NCBI GenBank assembly: GCA_903862655.1
Contig: CAIOZA010000142.1
Location: 1 to 64,000, forward strand
Source of the DNA: an uncultured Ignavibacteria bacterium
GTDB lineage: Bacteria > Bacteroidota > Ignavibacteria > Kapaibacteriales > UBA2268
Length of the DNA: 64,000 bases
Reading direction: 5' to 3'
Both the position numbers and the translations under genes were made by a program. Position 1 is the first letter of the stretch, and the number at the start of each line of letters is the position of its first letter. The notes under the pieces were generated by a model, which saw nothing but the letters and a program-made list of their open reading frames with translations, made no database searches and was not told where the DNA came from. This document shows, in pieces, positions 37,675 to 45,905 of this stretch.

Positions 37675-38325
37675 ATGAGAATACTGATATCAATATTGCC
37701 AATTTTAATCTTTCTTGCGATGCTTGTGATAGTAGATGTTCAGAAGCTGATAAGATTCAGAATTTTGATTTATTGCTTTCTTTATGGGATATTTATTTCC
37801 GCTCTATCCTATGTCCTAGGTGGATTTATTTACAATCAAATTATATTAATTCAGGGATTAAATTCAGCATATTTCAGTCTTTTGGTTGTCCCAATAATGG
37901 AAGAATCTCTTAAAATTTTTTTAATAATAATATTAATTAGAAAACAGGTTCTTCACAATCCATTAACAGCTTTATTTTCCGGAATAGCGATAGGTTTAGG
38001 GTTTTCGATTGTGGGGAATATCTTTATGCTTAAATCTATGCAGAATATTGGGACTGTTTTCTTAATTCTAAGGGGAATTAGTACAGCATTCAATCAGGGG
38101 TTGCTAACTGGTATTACTTCCTTATTGATTATTCAGTTCTCACAAAAATTTGGATTTAAACTACTTCGATCGTTTGTCTCTGCGGTCTTAGTTGCCTCAC
38201 TCTTGCATTCCATTTCAAACTATTTATTCGCGAATATTATCTTAAGTCTGTTTGTTAATATTCTATTCTTGCTGATTACAATCTTTTTAATAATGAAAAT
38301 TGAAACAAAAAAAATCGGTGAATAG
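37675..38325 (+). CDS. PrsW-like intramembrane protein with degenerate active site
   Basis: 216 residues, mostly hydrophobic with about seven membrane segments. EESLK at 76-80 matches the first catalytic motif of the PrsW/M82 intramembrane metalloproteases. The second motif is GFSIVGN (109-115), with G114 where a Glu is normally found, and the later RxxxxPxxH motif reads RGISTAFNQG, with Gln replacing the His. H178 in LLHSISNY matches the third. The fold is probably PrsW-like but the catalytic site may be dead. It diverges from nuoD. Confidence 0.6.
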   Translation: MRILISILPILIFLAMLVIVDVQKLIRFRILIYCFLYGIFISALSYVLGGFIYNQIILIQGLNSAYFSLLVVPIMEESLKIFLIIILIRKQVLHNPLTALFSGIAIGLGFSIVGNIFMLKSMQNIGTVFLILRGISTAFNQGLLTGITSLLIIQFSQKFGFKLLRSFVSAVLVASLLHSISNYLFANIILSLFVNILFLLITIFLIMKIETKKIGE

Positions 38326-38356
38326 GACTAATAACTATTCACCGACAGATTTTTTT
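38315..38356 (+). terminator. Terminator overlapping the end of the PrsW-like gene
   Basis: A perfect 11-bp stem TCGGTGAATAG (38315-38325) / CTATTCACCGA (38335-38345) with a T-run at 38350-38356. The stop codon TAG is the last part of the left arm. Confidence 0.8.
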
Positions 38357-38394
38357 ATGATTTTATTAAGTGGGAGTTATGTAAATCCACATTC

Positions 38395-38465
38395 TGTCAT
38401 TCCTGCGAATGCAGGAATCTTGTATTGATGCTGGTTTATAGATACCTGCATACGCAGGTATGACA
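38395..38465. repeat. Two-hairpin palindromic element
   Basis: Two 8-bp hairpins with 4-base loops: ATTCCTGC-GAAT-GCAGGAAT (38399-38418) and ATACCTGC-ATAC-GCAGGTAT (38442-38461). The ends, TGTCATTCCTGC and GCAGGTATGACA, are inverted repeats of each other with one mismatch. The layout is like a small REP/BIME or MITE-type element. It lies between a terminator and an outer-membrane gene. Confidence 0.6.
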
Positions 38466-38504
38466 ACAAAAATTGAATTTTTAGAACCCACCTTAAGTCA
38501 ACTC

Positions 38505-39113
38505 TTAGAATCCGTAGGTAATGCTTGCTCCAACACCGAAGCCCATCCAGATTGGGAAGTTCTCATAGTAAGAGTAAACAGTTCGATTCTGAATATAGGT
38601 ATTATTAAATCCGGAGTTGCTCGAAAATCTGGCTAAATAACCACCTTCGAAGCTAAATCCAAGTCGGTTCCAAGCCAATAATTCCAATGCGAATCCTAGC
38701 CCCACCTGAGTGGTTCTTTTTATGTTTTCTATATTGAAATAAGTAGGTGGTGAATTGTTATAATCATAAGGATACTCTGATGATTCATCATACCAATGGC
38801 TAACCGCAGCAAAAACACTAAATCTTGAATATCTGGATCTCATTATGTTATACTGAAATTCCAATCCGATTGTTGTTAGAAGAGCTTGAGGGTTAGGTGG
38901 AAGATTATTCATTTCTCCAAAACCATAAATGTTAACCTTTGTCATGAAATCATCAGACCAATGGTAACCATAGACAAGCCCATAACCTGTAAACATCGAA
39001 GCAGTAAAACCCACTTGGTTGTTGGGCCATTTAACACTTACACTTTCCTGTGAGAATAAAAAACTCAAGGAAAAGAAGAGAGATGTAAAAAAGACAACGA
39101 TAATTTTCTTCAT
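38505..39113 (-). CDS. Outer-membrane beta-barrel protein
   Basis: About 202 residues from ATG 39111-39113 (MKKIIVVFFTSLFFSLSFLFS, signal peptide cut near FSQES); the earlier ATG at 39125 would add four residues. Alternating strands ending in aromatic residues run through the chain (GFTASMFTGYGLVYGYHW, FSVFAAVSHWY, LGFSFEGGYLARF) and it ends VGASITYGF, the usual C-terminal Phe of outer-membrane barrels. The size suggests an 8- to 10-stranded porin-family protein; function unknown. It is transcribed alone. Confidence 0.78.
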   Translation of the reverse strand: MKKIIVVFFTSLFFSLSFLFSQESVSVKWPNNQVGFTASMFTGYGLVYGYHWSDDFMTKVNIYGFGEMNNLPPNPQALLTTIGLEFQYNIMRSRYSRFSVFAAVSHWYDESSEYPYDYNNSPPTYFNIENIKRTTQVGLGFALELLAWNRLGFSFEGGYLARFSSNSGFNNTYIQNRTVYSYYENFPIWMGFGVGASITYGF

Positions 39114-39260
39114 ATTGCTACCCATATTAATGATTATTAAGCAAATTAATAAAAATATTATTGAATTGCTATTGTTTTATTTTAAAACGTATAAAATAAA
39201 ATCTAATTAAAATTGTGAATAGCTCTAATATTATTTCATTTTTTTTAGTTGTGATGATTT

Positions 39261-40184
39261 ATGAATACAATTTCCAAAGATAGGTCAAAAGCTAGTTTAT
39301 ACTTCCAGGCTATCAGACCATTTTCGTTTACAGCATCGGTAACAACTGTACTTGTCGCAGCAGTATCGGCCTATGCATATAATTCCTATCATATTGATTG
39401 GTTCTTGCTTCCTGTAGTTCTGTTTGGAGCCGTATTGTTCCACACTTCAAGCAATTTAATATCAGAATATAATGATTATATACAAAAAGTTGATCGTGAA
39501 GATACTTTTGGATCTAGTAGAATTCTTGTAGATAATCTTATGAAACCCAAACAAGTGCTTTATCTTGGATATATTGCATTAGCTTTTGGCTTTCTTCTTG
39601 GTGGGATCCTGATATATTATCGTGGAGTAGAAATCCTTTATTATGGTCTTGCCGGGATGATTGGAGCAGTCTTCTATACTGCTAAACCTTTCAGATTCAA
39701 ATATAATGCTCTTGGTGATCTGATGGTTTTCTTAATGTTTGGTCCTATCCTTATCTTAGGCTCATTTTTGGGTTTGACAGGATCTGTCAGAACTGATTTA
39801 ATCTGGATTTCAGTGCCAGTGGCGTTACTTGTAGTCGGTATACTTCATGCTAATAACACAAGAGATATTAAGCATGACTCTGAAGCTAATGTCAATACAG
39901 TTGCGAGTGTAATCGGACTTAAAAATTCAAGGCTTGAATATAAGTTTCTTGTTTATGGTGCTTATATTTCAGCAGTTCTACTTGTTGTTTTCAGGGTTTT
40001 AGATTGGTATATTTTGGTTGTATTTCTGTCTTTGCCGGGAGCTATAAAGAATATCAAAGAAATTGAAAAAGCAGATATTGATAATCCTCAGGAAATTGCA
40101 ATGCTCGATGTTAAGACTGCCCAGCATCATACTCAATTCGGTTTACTATATATTATTGGAATACTATTATCGGCATTCTTATGA
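39261..40184 (+). CDS. menA: 1,4-dihydroxy-2-naphthoate prenyltransferase-like UbiA enzyme
   Basis: 307 residues with eight or nine membrane segments. The UbiA Asp-rich motif is SEYNDYIQKVDRED near residue 70 (NDxxxxxxDxxD), with the second near 195 (NNTRDIKHDSEAN). This class transfers a polyprenyl chain to an aromatic ring; the sequence is closest to MenA, which makes demethylmenaquinone. The N-terminus has the MenA-like RPFSFTASVTTVLVA. MenA fits an electron chain with nuoD. The CPBP gene overlaps its stop by 4 bases. UbiA-family paralogues are the main alternative. Confidence 0.85.
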   Translation: MNTISKDRSKASLYFQAIRPFSFTASVTTVLVAAVSAYAYNSYHIDWFLLPVVLFGAVLFHTSSNLISEYNDYIQKVDREDTFGSSRILVDNLMKPKQVLYLGYIALAFGFLLGGILIYYRGVEILYYGLAGMIGAVFYTAKPFRFKYNALGDLMVFLMFGPILILGSFLGLTGSVRTDLIWISVPVALLVVGILHANNTRDIKHDSEANVNTVASVIGLKNSRLEYKFLVYGAYISAVLLVVFRVLDWYILVVFLSLPGAIKNIKEIEKADIDNPQEIAMLDVKTAQHHTQFGLLYIIGILLSAFL

Positions 40185-40801
40185 AAAATGTAATTGTTGG
40201 ATTCGCTATAGCTCTGGTGTTCTGGTTTTTTATGTTTGCGCCATGGACAGCACATTTGTTTAACTTTTGGGTTGTGATGCTTATTGCAACAACTTTGCTA
40301 ACTGCACTTAGTCTGGTATCAGGAAAAGATGACCTGAAAAGAGTTTACAATTTTAAACCTTCTCATATTCTTGTTGGTTTAGTATCAGCCGCAGTACTAT
40401 ATCTCGTATTTTTTACAGGGAATTATTTCTCACATTTACTCTTTGATTTTTCTAAACAGCAAATTACTAATATATATGCTACCAAGCAGCAGGCAGACAA
40501 AATTCTGATCGGGCTGGCATTACTCCTTTGGATTGGTCCATCAGAAGAAATTTTTTGGCGAGGATTCGCGCAGGATAGATTGATGAAGAAATACGGTGAT
40601 ATGAACGGTTTCATAATCACTACCGCTATTTATGCTTTTGTTCATATCTGGGCATTTAACTTTATGCTATTTATGGCAGCATTGATTTGCGGTATTTTCT
40701 GGGGTTGGATGTATATGAAATATAAATCAGTTGTTCCTGGAATAATCTCTCATGCTGTCTGGGATGCCGTAATTTTTGTGATATTGCCAATCACTCAATG
40801 A
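40181..40801 (+). CDS. CPBP-family intramembrane glutamic endopeptidase
   Basis: 206 residues with about six membrane segments. The Abi/CAAX-protease motifs are present: GPSEEIFWRGFAQDRL (EExxxR, about residue 125), FVHIWAFNF (H in the second motif, about 155) and SHAVWDAVIF (HxxxD, about 190). The family cleaves within or near membranes; the substrate is unknown. It overlaps menA by 4 bases (ATGA), so they are translationally coupled. Confidence 0.88.
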   Translation: MKNVIVGFAIALVFWFFMFAPWTAHLFNFWVVMLIATTLLTALSLVSGKDDLKRVYNFKPSHILVGLVSAAVLYLVFFTGNYFSHLLFDFSKQQITNIYATKQQADKILIGLALLLWIGPSEEIFWRGFAQDRLMKKYGDMNGFIITTAIYAFVHIWAFNFMLFMAALICGIFWGWMYMKYKSVVPGIISHAVWDAVIFVILPITQ

Positions 40802-40813
40802 CAATGATTTAAT

Positions 40814-41182
40814 TTATTTTCTTTTGGGTTTTGCATTTCCACTAGTCTTATTGACAGTGTACAAAAGTAATACTCCGATTAATGGGAATATAAAAAATAA
40901 CCAATGAAACCAAAAGCTTGCAGAATAAATTGTATTAATCAGCCAAAATGCTGCAGATGAACCTAATATGGTATAAGCTGCAGCTTTTTCTTTCCACCAT
41001 ATCATGAACATGCCCATTACAAGAATAAACATACAAATCAATAAAATCAATTCACGTGGAGATTTTTCTCCTATTTGAGGAATTCCTTCTCCAAACATGA
41101 ACATTAATAATAAAATCAACATAATTAAAGAGATGGATTTTGCAATCCAGTTCAAAGATTTAATAAATATATCAATTTTCAT
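40814..41182 (-). CDS. Small membrane protein, unknown
   Basis: 122 residues with four predicted membrane segments (around 14-33, 45-62, 66-85, 88-113) and a basic C-terminal tail (KPKRK). I do not recognise it. Its start overlaps the stop of the PEBP gene by 4 bases, so it is last in a three-gene overlapping operon. Confidence 0.7.
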   Translation of the reverse strand: MKIDIFIKSLNWIAKSISLIMLILLLMFMFGEGIPQIGEKSPRELILLICMFILVMGMFMIWWKEKAAAYTILGSSAAFWLINTIYSASFWFHWLFFIFPLIGVLLLYTVNKTSGNAKPKRK

Positions 41183-41706
41183 TTTTTCCTCATATATGTG
41201 CCGAAAAAGGATGACTCACCAACAACATGTCCTTTGATAGAATCGAGAATGTTTTGTTTTGTCAATCCATTTCGATAATTAGTAGGTATGTTGACTGCAT
41301 AAAGTTTGAAGAAATATCTATGTATGCCATTCGGAGGACATGGCCCGCCCCAGCCAGGTTTCTTGAAATCTGTCATTCCTTCGATTATCCCTTTAATCGG
41401 ATGTTTTGCATAATTTTCGGCAAGTTTATTTATTTTGGTTGGGATATTGTAAACTACCCAATGAATCCACATGCCCATTGGAGCATCAGGATCATCGCAT
41501 ATTAGAACCAAACTTTTAGTTGTAATCGGAACTCCTTTCCATCTGATTTCGGGTGATACGTTTTCATTGTCGCAGGAGTACTTTGCCGGGATTTCACCAC
41601 CGGCTGAAAACGCAGGCGATTCAACTGTTAATATGTCAACAGCTGATATATTGAATGGGATCATTCCTCCCAACAAAATGCAGAAAGTTAGTATTACATT
41701 TTTCAT
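41179..41706 (-). CDS. YbhB/YbcL family PEBP-like exported protein
   Basis: 175 residues. The PEBP fold signatures appear in order: SPAFSAGGEIPAKYSCDNEN, VSPEIRWKGVP, LVLICDDPDAPMGMWIHW, and GWGGPCPPNGIHRYFFKLY. The N-terminal hydrophobic stretch (LTFCILLGGMIPFNISAV) is a signal peptide, so it is probably periplasmic. Bacterial YbhB-type proteins have no proven activity; binding of small anions or phospholipid headgroups has been suggested for the fold. It overlaps both neighbours by 4 bases. Confidence 0.92.
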   Translation of the reverse strand: MKNVILTFCILLGGMIPFNISAVDILTVESPAFSAGGEIPAKYSCDNENVSPEIRWKGVPITTKSLVLICDDPDAPMGMWIHWVVYNIPTKINKLAENYAKHPIKGIIEGMTDFKKPGWGGPCPPNGIHRYFFKLYAVNIPTNYRNGLTKQNILDSIKGHVVGESSFFGTYMRKK

Positions 41707-43007
41707 CGCTTCACCTCAATATCTTGTGGAAGAGTTGGATTATATAACAATTGATGGTATAGTTTCCATTTTGATTCAGAATCATCAGCATTATTCGCAG
41801 CAAAATAGTTTTTTGCCTTCTCGTATCCGACAGAATAAGTAATGATATAGCTTCTATACTTTTCAATGAATCTAAGAGAATTTTCGGCCTCCTGGTCGGA
41901 TCTAAATTCATAATATTTTATCCAGTCCAAAGCGAAATCCTTTTTTAAATTACCATCTAGGTAACGTTTGGCAATTGTAGAGCCCATAAATTTAAGCTTT
42001 CTTCTGAGCTCAAGTATCCTATTATATTTTTCCAGGTTTGAAGGATCAATACCTGCAATTTTACAGATTACATTCTTTTCGAATTCCAATTTATCAGATT
42101 CGCTAAAACAAATTTCAATTCCATAGTTTGCCAGTCCTTCAGAAATAACTGCTTTTGGCGAGAAAAGAGGAATTATTGAAAATTCGATCCATCCTTTCTT
42201 TCGATAAAATTCACGGTCATTTATTGAATGATAAAGATGGTGACCGGGATAGCCTTCGTGGCAAACATAGCCAAGTATCTTCTCGATTGTTATCGGTATA
42301 TCTGTGTTCACCTGAATCACACTAACAGCATTGCCCTTGTACCAATTGTAGGCACCCCAAGGCTGACCTCTAACATATTCGATCTTGAAAGAATCATTCG
42401 AGGGCAGTTCAAAGTGTCTGGATGTTCTTTGTTTGCATTCGATAATCGCTAGCTTAAATACTATGTCTAATTTATTTTCAGGTATTACAAATTTCTGACG
42501 GAAACTCAGCCATCTTTTGGTTAGACTTCCATTTCCGGGAATCATAGTCTCAAGCTCATCAATTATGTCTTTGTAGTACTCAGGAGAATAAGTAGGGCTG
42601 ATGCAATTATATATTAACCAAGATTCTTTATCGAAATTCATTTTTTTTCCACTAACAAGATCAGTTCTTGATATCATAGAAAGAAGAAGATACTTCAAAT
42701 TATTTGATCTTATTTTATCCTCACCAGATTTTGAATCAATTGATTTGGCTAATATTTGAGCGTAATCCTTGATTTTCTCTAAGCTTAAAGTGTCTTTTAG
42801 AGCAATTTTTTTTAAACTATCAGGACCAAAATAACCATCAACGAAATCTTTATCATATCTTCCTAAAGCAAAGCATAGCTTCACATAAGATGCTCCGATA
42901 GTGCTTAAGTTGGTGGAATCAATAAAATCGGGTTCTCTTGAGCATGACATTAGAGCCACCAGCAAGAGAACAAAGAAGTAATAATATATTCTGTTGAAAT
43001 AATTCAT
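41703..43007 (-). CDS. DUF885 family lipoprotein
   Basis: 434 residues. A lipobox ALMSC at about 19-23 follows a hydrophobic leader, giving a lipid-anchored protein. The DUF885 signature CHEGYPGHHLYH (about residue 250) has the HExxxxHH pattern of this putative metallo-hydrolase family, and a further glutamate appears in SEGLANYGIE. The family is often called peptidase-like but the activity is unproven. It is the first gene of the three-gene unit. A TAAATTTG box at 43035-43042 on the minus strand may be a -7 element, but no -33 is seen. Confidence 0.88.
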   Translation of the reverse strand: MNYFNRIYYYFFVLLLVALMSCSREPDFIDSTNLSTIGASYVKLCFALGRYDKDFVDGYFGPDSLKKIALKDTLSLEKIKDYAQILAKSIDSKSGEDKIRSNNLKYLLLSMISRTDLVSGKKMNFDKESWLIYNCISPTYSPEYYKDIIDELETMIPGNGSLTKRWLSFRQKFVIPENKLDIVFKLAIIECKQRTSRHFELPSNDSFKIEYVRGQPWGAYNWYKGNAVSVIQVNTDIPITIEKILGYVCHEGYPGHHLYHSINDREFYRKKGWIEFSIIPLFSPKAVISEGLANYGIEICFSESDKLEFEKNVICKIAGIDPSNLEKYNRILELRRKLKFMGSTIAKRYLDGNLKKDFALDWIKYYEFRSDQEAENSLRFIEKYRSYIITYSVGYEKAKNYFAANNADDSESKWKLYHQLLYNPTLPQDIEVKR

Positions 43008-43152
43008 ATTCGTTTTATCAAAATATCAAAAGTTCAAATTTAGGAATAATTTCAAGAAATTTTTAATTCATGTTTAAGGTGTTCAAAAAAATCGGAAAAA
43101 TTTTCGTAATTTTGAAATCATTTTTAATATTAAAATAAGAAAAACCTTATTA

Positions 43153-44034
43153 ATGGCTATAGAAATACAATTTAAAGATAAAAATTTTGAAAACAGAAGT
43201 CGCACAGCTGATGAATTTGCCGAGATCGCTCTCGAAGTTCGCAGAGACGTAATAAAAAGTCTCTATCTGGCAAAATCAGGTCACAGCGGTGGATCACTTG
43301 GAATGGCCGATATATTCTCAGTCCTTTATTTCGGTGGTTATCTCCGCTATAATCCAACTGAAGGTGATTGGCAGGGTAGAGATAGATTTGTTCTTAGTGC
43401 TGGGCACATTTGTCCGGTTTTATATTCGGTGCTTTCACGTGCCGGGTTCTTCCCAACAGCAGAATTATCAACACTTAGGAAATGGGGCAGTAGACTGCAG
43501 GGACATCCTGGATTAGATGTTAATCTTCCAGGAATAGAATCTGCGGCAGGTTCACTTGGCCAAGGTGTTTCAATTGCTGTTGGTATGGCTCTTAATCATA
43601 AATATCTGGAAAAAGATGATAAGCTTGTGTTTACTGTAAGTGGCGACGGTGAGCTTCAGGAAGGCTCATGCTGGGAAGCTGCTATGTCAGCTGGGAATTA
43701 TGGCTTAGATAATCTTTGCTGGATCGTTGATAACAATGATTGTCAGATCGATGGCAGAGTTGCAGATGTTATGAGTATCTATCCTTTGGATAAGAAGTTT
43801 GAAGCCTTCAACTTCAATGTGATAACCATAGATGGTCATGATTATCAACAGATTATGACTGCTTTAGATACATTCCGAGAAAATTTTAAGAATAACTCCG
43901 GCAAGCCTACAGTTATTATCGCTAAAACTTTGATGGGTAAGGGCGTTTCATTCATGGAAGATAATTATGAATGGCATGGCAATCCGCCCAACGAACAACA
44001 AACAATTGATGCTTTAAAAGAAATGGATTCATAA
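43153..44034 (+). CDS. Transketolase, N-terminal (TPP-binding) subunit
   Basis: 293 residues, the expected size of the N half of split transketolases. The thiamine-diphosphate fold has the GDGELQEGSCWEAAMSAG motif ending in DNNDCQIDG, where Mg2+ binds. KSGHSGGSLGMADIFSVLY near residue 40 and SLGQGVSIAVGMALNHKYL are family-typical. It works with the C half (44756-45772) to move two-carbon units in the pentose-phosphate pathway. A TAATTTTG box at 43107-43114 may be its -7 element. Confidence 0.95.
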   Translation: MAIEIQFKDKNFENRSRTADEFAEIALEVRRDVIKSLYLAKSGHSGGSLGMADIFSVLYFGGYLRYNPTEGDWQGRDRFVLSAGHICPVLYSVLSRAGFFPTAELSTLRKWGSRLQGHPGLDVNLPGIESAAGSLGQGVSIAVGMALNHKYLEKDDKLVFTVSGDGELQEGSCWEAAMSAGNYGLDNLCWIVDNNDCQIDGRVADVMSIYPLDKKFEAFNFNVITIDGHDYQQIMTALDTFRENFKNNSGKPTVIIAKTLMGKGVSFMEDNYEWHGNPPNEQQTIDALKEMDS

Positions 44035-44046
44035 TTGAGATGATAT

Positions 44047-44721
44047 ATGAAGTTTAATCTATTTATTATATGCCTGTTCTGTGGTTTTCTGGCTTTATCA
44101 TGCAATAAAAGCGCAGACCAAAAGCCGGCAATCGTTGATTCTGCTAAAACTACACAGAATAACCGTTCTGCCAACTCTGCTCCAATAGAAAATCAGGGTG
44201 TTGCCTCTGAGGTAAATGAAAGGATTAACACCGACTATAATTCAGCTGTTATTTCTCTGAATATGCCCGGATCTCCTCTTGATCCCAACAAACTTAAAGT
44301 TTTCATTCCTGACAAAATACCCGGAGCTAATCGCTCACCGATCAGTACTGGTTCAATGATGGGGGACAATGATAAACTTTTCACTACAGCTTCATGTAAC
44401 TATTCATTGATCAAAGGCGGGTTGGTGGTAAATATCCAGGATTATGGCAAATATGAGAATCTTCCTTCTCAGGACAAAAAGTTTTTTTCTACAATGCCTA
44501 ATGAACCAGGTTATGAAACAGAAACTGTTGTTACAAAAGAAGGCAAAGGATTCATATTTTGGGATAGTGAAATAAGAAACGGAAGAATGTATTATCTTTT
44601 AGCTAACAGATTTGTTATTAAAATAGAAGCTTACACTCTGCCTCCAAAAGCAGGAGATATCATCTTCTATTTCAATATGATAAATCAAAAAGGCATACTC
44701 AACGCAGCCTCAGGAAAATAA
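44047..44721 (+). CDS. Putative lipoprotein between the transketolase halves
   Basis: 224 residues. A signal sequence with lipobox ALSC (about residues 16-19) is followed by NKSAD and a low-complexity linker to about residue 60. The rest (about 70-224) is a globular beta-rich part I cannot assign (FTTASCNYSLIKGG, FIFWDSEIRNGRMYYL). It lies 12 bases after the first transketolase half and 34 bases before the second. All three genes are probably co-transcribed. No link to transketolase chemistry is visible. Confidence 0.75.
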   Translation: MKFNLFIICLFCGFLALSCNKSADQKPAIVDSAKTTQNNRSANSAPIENQGVASEVNERINTDYNSAVISLNMPGSPLDPNKLKVFIPDKIPGANRSPISTGSMMGDNDKLFTTASCNYSLIKGGLVVNIQDYGKYENLPSQDKKFFSTMPNEPGYETETVVTKEGKGFIFWDSEIRNGRMYYLLANRFVIKIEAYTLPPKAGDIIFYFNMINQKGILNAASGK

Positions 44722-44755
44722 GAAATCATAAGAGTTAAAATTTTTAAAAGAGAAA

Positions 44756-45772
44756 ATGTCAGAATTAAAAAAATACGGGTATAAACCTACCAGATTCGGC
44801 TTTGGACACGCTTTAGTCGAATTAGGTGAACTACATGACAATGTTGTCGTTCTCGGTGCTGATATCACTGGTTCGGTATTAACTTCATTTTTCAAAGAGA
44901 AATTTCCAGAAAGATTCTTCTCAATTGGTATTGCCGAGCAGAATGCAACAACTATTGCCGCAGGATTGGCTTTGTCCGGTAAAATCGCTTTCTTCTCGAG
45001 CTATAGTGCATTTGCTGCTTTTCGCAATGCAGATCAGCTTAGACTTTCTGTTTGTTACAATAATGTTAACGTCAAAATCGGTGGTGGACATTCCGGAGTC
45101 ACAGTCGGGCCAGACGGTGCTACCCATCAGTCTCTGGAAGAAGTGTCTTTCCTCAGAGCATTACCAAATCTTACTTTAATTGTGCCATGTGATTACGAAG
45201 AAGCTAGAAAAGCAACTTTGGCTGTTGGTATCAATCCTGGTCCAGCTTACATCCGCTTTGGCCGATCTGCTGTCCCGATGTTTACTACTAAAGCAACTCC
45301 TTTTGAAATTGGTAAAGCACAAGTGTTTAACGAAGGAACCGATGTTGCGATTGTCGCTTGTGGTATTGTTGTATGGGAAGCTATGCTTGCAGCTGAAGAA
45401 CTGAAGAAAAAGCATGGCATCTCCGCCAGAGTTATCAATTCTCCGTCAATTAAACCGATGGATGTTAAAACCATTACCGATGCTGCTTTGGAATGTGGTT
45501 GCGTAGTTACTGTTGAGGAACATCAGGTGCATGGTGGTCTTGGAGCCGCAGTTGCAGAAGTTCTTGTTAAGAATTTTCCAGTTCCCATGGAATTTGTCGG
45601 AATTCCCGATACTTTTGGTACTAGTGGTGAACCAGATGAGCTGTTGGAAAAATTCGGACTGACCTGGCCTACAATCTATGCTTCAGCTTTGAAGGCAATC
45701 GAACGCAAGGATAAGGGCTTTATCGGCTACAGATTAGTTAAGGACATACCTCAATACAAAGAAAATATGTAG
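44756..45772 (+). CDS. Transketolase, C-terminal subunit
   Basis: 338 residues. Contains the pyrimidine-binding domain (GADITGSVLTSFFKEKFP, then IGIAEQNATTIAAGLALSG with the catalytic Glu in the IGIAEQ motif) and the C-terminal domain of transketolases (VTVEEHQVHGGLGAAVAEV). It completes the active site with the N subunit across 730 bases that hold a lipoprotein gene. A hairpin terminator follows at 45793. Loss of the lipoprotein would restore the usual split-gene spacing. Confidence 0.95.
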   Translation: MSELKKYGYKPTRFGFGHALVELGELHDNVVVLGADITGSVLTSFFKEKFPERFFSIGIAEQNATTIAAGLALSGKIAFFSSYSAFAAFRNADQLRLSVCYNNVNVKIGGGHSGVTVGPDGATHQSLEEVSFLRALPNLTLIVPCDYEEARKATLAVGINPGPAYIRFGRSAVPMFTTKATPFEIGKAQVFNEGTDVAIVACGIVVWEAMLAAEELKKKHGISARVINSPSIKPMDVKTITDAALECGCVVTVEEHQVHGGLGAAVAEVLVKNFPVPMEFVGIPDTFGTSGEPDELLEKFGLTWPTIYASALKAIERKDKGFIGYRLVKDIPQYKENM

Positions 45773-45792
45773 ATTATCTCATCCAAAATAAC

Positions 45793-45829
45793 ATCCCTTC
45801 GTTTTTTTCAAAGTGAAGGGATTTTTTTT
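45793..45829 (+). terminator. Terminator after the transketolase operon
   Basis: An 8-bp perfect stem ATCCCTTC (45793-45800) / GAAGGGAT (45815-45822), 14-base loop and a T-run to 45829, 21 bases after the stop. Confidence 0.85.
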
Positions 45830-45905
45830 ATTTCTTACATTTATTTAAGTTTATTTCGTTAATATTATTTTATTTGATTTTCTCAGATTTAGGTTTAATT
45901 TCGAA

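Noticed and set aside
38391-38470. The hairpin pair as a CRISPR array
   Set aside because: Only two units, unequal in sequence, with a single 23-base gap and no cas genes; it does not have regular repeat-spacer form.
40181-40184. 4-base overlap of menA and the CPBP gene as a frameshifted fusion
   Set aside because: Both proteins have complete, separate family motifs and lengths; this is an ordinary ATGA overlap.
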